A stretch of 64,000 bases of DNA from Octadecabacter sp. B2R22 (GTDB taxonomy: Bacteria; Pseudomonadota; Alphaproteobacteria; Rhodobacterales; Rhodobacteraceae): assembly GCF_018861045.1 (NCBI RefSeq), contig NZ_JAHKQJ010000007.1, forward strand, positions 1,209,511-1,273,510, given 5' to 3'. Positions 61,958-64,000 of the stretch are shown here, piece after piece. The position numbers were made by a program, and so were the translations under genes. Positions within the stretch are counted from its first letter, which is position 1, and each line of letters opens with the position of its first letter. Below the pieces are notes generated by a model. The model was not told the DNA's origin. It ran no database searches and worked only from the letters and a program-made list of their open reading frames with translations.

Positions 61958-62635
61958 ATGCGAATTCTCATGGCCTTTTTGATCTTATGTGGCTGCGCCC
62001 GTGGCCTGAGCGACGGGGAACGCGCGTTGATGTTCCCGATCATGGGGGACAGCTTTGTCGCGGATGATGCGTACATGATGGAATTAGGGGTGATCGGAAT
62101 GGTGACCCGCACCTACCCGACCCGTCCACAGACGACTTGCCGCGAACGGATCAATCCACCGCCCACAGGCCCGACAATCCAGACCCGCACGGCAGGTGCA
62201 GTGGCCTGGACCCATGTGTTAACCAATCCCGACTGGACCCTGCCCGACTACGCCCCCGGCTACCCAGAGGCAATCAACCTGTCAGCGGCGCTTTATTTCG
62301 CCCATGAGATGACGCACATCTGGCAATGGCAAAACCGCGCGACAACGGGCTATTCGCCATTCCGCGGATTGGCGGAACACAAACCGGGGGCAGACCCCTA
62401 TCTGCTAGAGGCAGACAGTGCCGTCGCGTTTCATGATTTGGGGTATGAGCAACAGGCGGTTTTGATCGAAGAGTTCATCTGCTGTCGCACGCTTGCCCCG
62501 AATGGCGCACGCACAGAACGCCTTTATCAGACTTTGTCAGCCGTCATGCCCGTGCAACATCCAGCACAAACCCCAAAGCCCGATGAGGTCTTTGGGGTCT
62601 ATGAAGATGCCGATCTGCGCGGGGTTTGCGACTAG
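61958..62635 (+). CDS. HExxH-containing lipoprotein (putative metallopeptidase-like)
   Basis: 225 residues from ATG 61958; a GTG 15 codons earlier is in frame but lies in the divergent promoter. Lipobox LILCGC near residue 9-11. ALYFAHEMTHIWQWQNRAT supplies an HEMTH zincin motif, and GYEQQAVLIEEF could supply the third zinc ligand, in a gluzincin-like pattern. I cannot name the family; relatives might be secreted proteases or toxin-associated proteins. It is divergent from the cytochrome operon, sharing its FNR box. The ribosome site is weak. The stop overlaps the convergent next gene by 4 nt. Confidence 0.72.
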   Translation: MRILMAFLILCGCARGLSDGERALMFPIMGDSFVADDAYMMELGVIGMVTRTYPTRPQTTCRERINPPPTGPTIQTRTAGAVAWTHVLTNPDWTLPDYAPGYPEAINLSAALYFAHEMTHIWQWQNRATTGYSPFRGLAEHKPGADPYLLEADSAVAFHDLGYEQQAVLIEEFICCRTLAPNGARTERLYQTLSAVMPVQHPAQTPKPDEVFGVYEDADLRGVCD

Positions 62636-63273
62636 CGCACCGCGAGGTTTGAAACCGATGCGCGGATCGTTGAGTCCGTGTCGTCACTGTCTGCCGATAC
62701 TGCGACGCCAACCAATGCACCGATGCTGCCACCAAAGGCAGCGGCGTAGTCACTGGCAAGGTTTACGCTTTCAGAATTGCTGCCCGTTCCAGCGGAGCGC
62801 AGGATTACGTTTGCGCCCTGACCAGGTGCGTAGGGAGACTGCTGGATCGCGCCACGCGAATGGTTGCCGCCCCAGACATATTGCAAAATGCGCACGTTGG
62901 GGTTGCTGTTAAGCTGACGAATATTCGCGCCTTCCATTGAGGCTGCATCGGCCTCTGGCAAGAAGACGAAATAGACGGAAATATTGCGATCATCCCCGCC
63001 CTTGCGGCGCAAATCTGTTGCTGGGACGGATTGATCGACCGACCAGTTCCAAGACGCCGAAGTAGACCCCCAATCGCCACGCCCCGTGCGCGCCCAAGCA
63101 AGAGACACCCCGCCATCAGATGCGATGCTCATGGATCCACCGTTGAAGGAATAGTCGTTAGAGTTGAACAGTTGCAAACGCTGTTCGTTCCAGTTGCCGC
63201 CAAAGGAAATCGGGCCAGCCGCCGCAGCCGAGGCTGCAAGAACAACAGGAAGAGCAAGAGACAGAATACGCAT
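62632..63273 (-). CDS. DUF3047-like exported protein
   Basis: 213 residues from ATG 63273 (AAAGG 8 nt upstream); 19 earlier codons are excluded. Signal peptide MRILSLALPVVLAASAAA. The body resembles the DUF3047 beta-sandwich (WNWSVDQSVPATDLRRKGGDDRNISVYFVFL, NVRILQYVWGGNHSRGA, and AAAFGGSIGALVGVAVSADSDDTDS). Function unknown, secreted. Convergent with the HExxH lipoprotein, overlapping by 4 nt. Confidence 0.8.
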   Translation of the reverse strand: MRILSLALPVVLAASAAAAGPISFGGNWNEQRLQLFNSNDYSFNGGSMSIASDGGVSLAWARTGRGDWGSTSASWNWSVDQSVPATDLRRKGGDDRNISVYFVFLPEADAASMEGANIRQLNSNPNVRILQYVWGGNHSRGAIQQSPYAPGQGANVILRSAGTGSNSESVNLASDYAAAFGGSIGALVGVAVSADSDDTDSTIRASVSNLAVR

Positions 63274-63357
63274 AAGAACACCTTTCGTTTTGTTGAGAGC
63301 ACGTTGACCCAAACTCGGTGGCAATCTCAATGAAAGGTTACGGTTCTCACGTGAATG

Positions 63358-64000
63358 TCAGGCAGACGCGAGCGCTCGTGATGCAGCCCATAGCGCGTCG
63401 GGCACGTCAATTTCGCCCATTGGTTCTCGGTTTTGGCCGGGAATGCGGGCGCCGTCTTGTTCTGCGACAGCTTGCGCCACGCGGGATAGGCGTGCCGCAA
63501 AATCTGCACCGGGTTCCATCAGAATATAGAACTGGCCAAGGTCATGGGGTTTGCCATCGGGTAGCTTTAACCCGCTGACATCCAGTGAATTAACCGATCC
63601 GGTCATGCCTGCAGCAAGAACTTCGGCCATCAAGCCAAAGCCCCAGCCCTTATAGCCCCCCGCCGACACCAACGCGCCCTTAAGCGCGGCGTCTGGGTCA
63701 GTTGTTGGCTGGCCGTTCACGTCCACAGCCCAGCCGAGCGGTATTTTCTCGCCTGCGGCCTTCGCCATTGTGATCTTGCCCAGAGCCACGGCAGAGGTCG
63801 AGAAATCCCAATGCATTCCGCCATCCGGCAAGGACATCGAAATCGGGTTGGTCCCGATCACGGCCGTGTTGCCATTCGGGGGCGCCACCACAGGGGATGC
63901 ATTGGTAAATCCGATGCCAATCAACCCAGCGGCTGCGATCTGTTCTGTAAAGAACCCAAGCGACGTGCAGGTGTGCGCATGGGCGACGGCCAATGTCGCA
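63358..64000 (-). CDS. Malate/L-lactate/ureidoglycolate dehydrogenase family protein, N-terminus cut
   Basis: At least 213 residues open to the window edge, so this is the C-terminal part of a ~340-residue protein. Ldh_2 family stretches: the NADH-site region before it (ATLAVAHAHTCTSLGFFTEQIAAAGLIGIGFTN), GTNPISMSLP, ALKGALVSAGGYKGWGFGLMAEVLAAGMTGS, and the closing REPMGEIDVPDALW. It reduces or oxidises 2-hydroxy acids with NAD(P). It is minus strand and 84 nt upstream of the DUF3047-like gene; the exact substrate is open. Confidence 0.88.
   Translation of the reverse strand, partial: ATLAVAHAHTCTSLGFFTEQIAAAGLIGIGFTNASPVVAPPNGNTAVIGTNPISMSLPDGGMHWDFSTSAVALGKITMAKAAGEKIPLGWAVDVNGQPTTDPDAALKGALVSAGGYKGWGFGLMAEVLAAGMTGSVNSLDVSGLKLPDGKPHDLGQFYILMEPGADFAARLSRVAQAVAEQDGARIPGQNREPMGEIDVPDALWAASRALASA

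Overview
The window looks like chromosomal DNA of a marine alphaproteobacterium of the Rhodobacteraceae (Roseobacter group). This is inferred from the set of gene families (class II B12-dependent ribonucleotide reductase, aa3 oxidase CtaD, ectoine-hydrolase-like DoeA, SmoEFGK/MtlK polyol uptake, DUF1989, DUF2244 and DUF1737 proteins, ArsR-type and Rrf2-type regulators), from FnrL-type TTGAT-N4-ATCAA sites, and from moderately GC-rich coding sequence. No rRNA, IS element, prophage, CRISPR array or plasmid origin was seen. Both ends cut a gene: an adenine deaminase on the left and a malate/lactate-dehydrogenase-family gene on the right.

Layout. 1-3.7 kb (minus): adenine deaminase, a PAS-GGDEF-EAL protein and a glutathione S-transferase. 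3.8-7.5 kb: nrdJ with a small DUF1653-like gene, and convergent pgm. 7.7-13 kb (minus): a polyamine-type ABC importer (ATPase, binding protein, two unusually enlarged permeases), divergent from 13.3-15.7 kb with a DoeA-like M24 hydrolase and an ArgE-like M20 deacetylase, followed by a convergent DUF1989 gene. 16.6-17.7 kb: divergent arsH/arsR. 17.7-25.2 kb: an NsrR-like regulator, cydDC, then cydABX with a small exported DsrE-like protein. The cyd promoters carry FNR boxes, and the cydA promoter also has a good NsrR-type inverted repeat that abuts the FNR box. 25.3-31.1 kb (minus): surface/secreted proteins (TPR-glycosyltransferase, lamin-tail/Hint protein, RTX-DUF4214 protein). 31.2 kb: tRNA-Ser(TGA).

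31.5-38 kb (plus) is a tight housekeeping row: SPOR lipoprotein, D-Ala-D-Ala carboxypeptidase, tmk, holB, TatD hydrolase, PhnP-like metallo-beta-lactamase-fold protein, AEC transporter. 38-45 kb (minus) is a polyol operon: LacI regulator, binding protein, two permeases, ATPase, mannitol dehydrogenase, with matching TTTAC-N4-G(T/G)AAA operator candidates before the regulator and the binding protein. 45.2 kb: tRNA-Leu(GAG). 45.3-53.3 kb: DUF2306 protein, membrane LytTR regulator, lipB, ctaD with a clear terminator, an unrecognised membrane protein, DUF2244, an EamA transporter, YqeY and carA. 53.3-60.8 kb: a glycosyltransferase with a GspE/MshE N-terminal domain, a GntR regulator, a HAD nucleotidase, a UbiH-family hydroxylase, parE and an orphan zinc-finger/HNH-like gene of different base composition. 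60.8-64 kb: a cytochrome c pair plus DUF1737 protein behind a perfect FNR box, a divergent HExxH lipoprotein, a DUF3047 protein and the cut dehydrogenase.

The strongest themes are low-oxygen/NO respiration (cydDC, cydABX and the cytochrome c pair under FnrL, with a local NsrR) and a possible ectoine-like or N-acylated diamine catabolic module built from an enlarged Pot-type importer, a DoeA-like hydrolase and an ArgE-like deacetylase. Several start codons were moved downstream of the longest open frame because the ribosome binding site clearly points there; a few genes too short or cut for a simple ORF list (cydX, ade, the last dehydrogenase) were added by direct translation.
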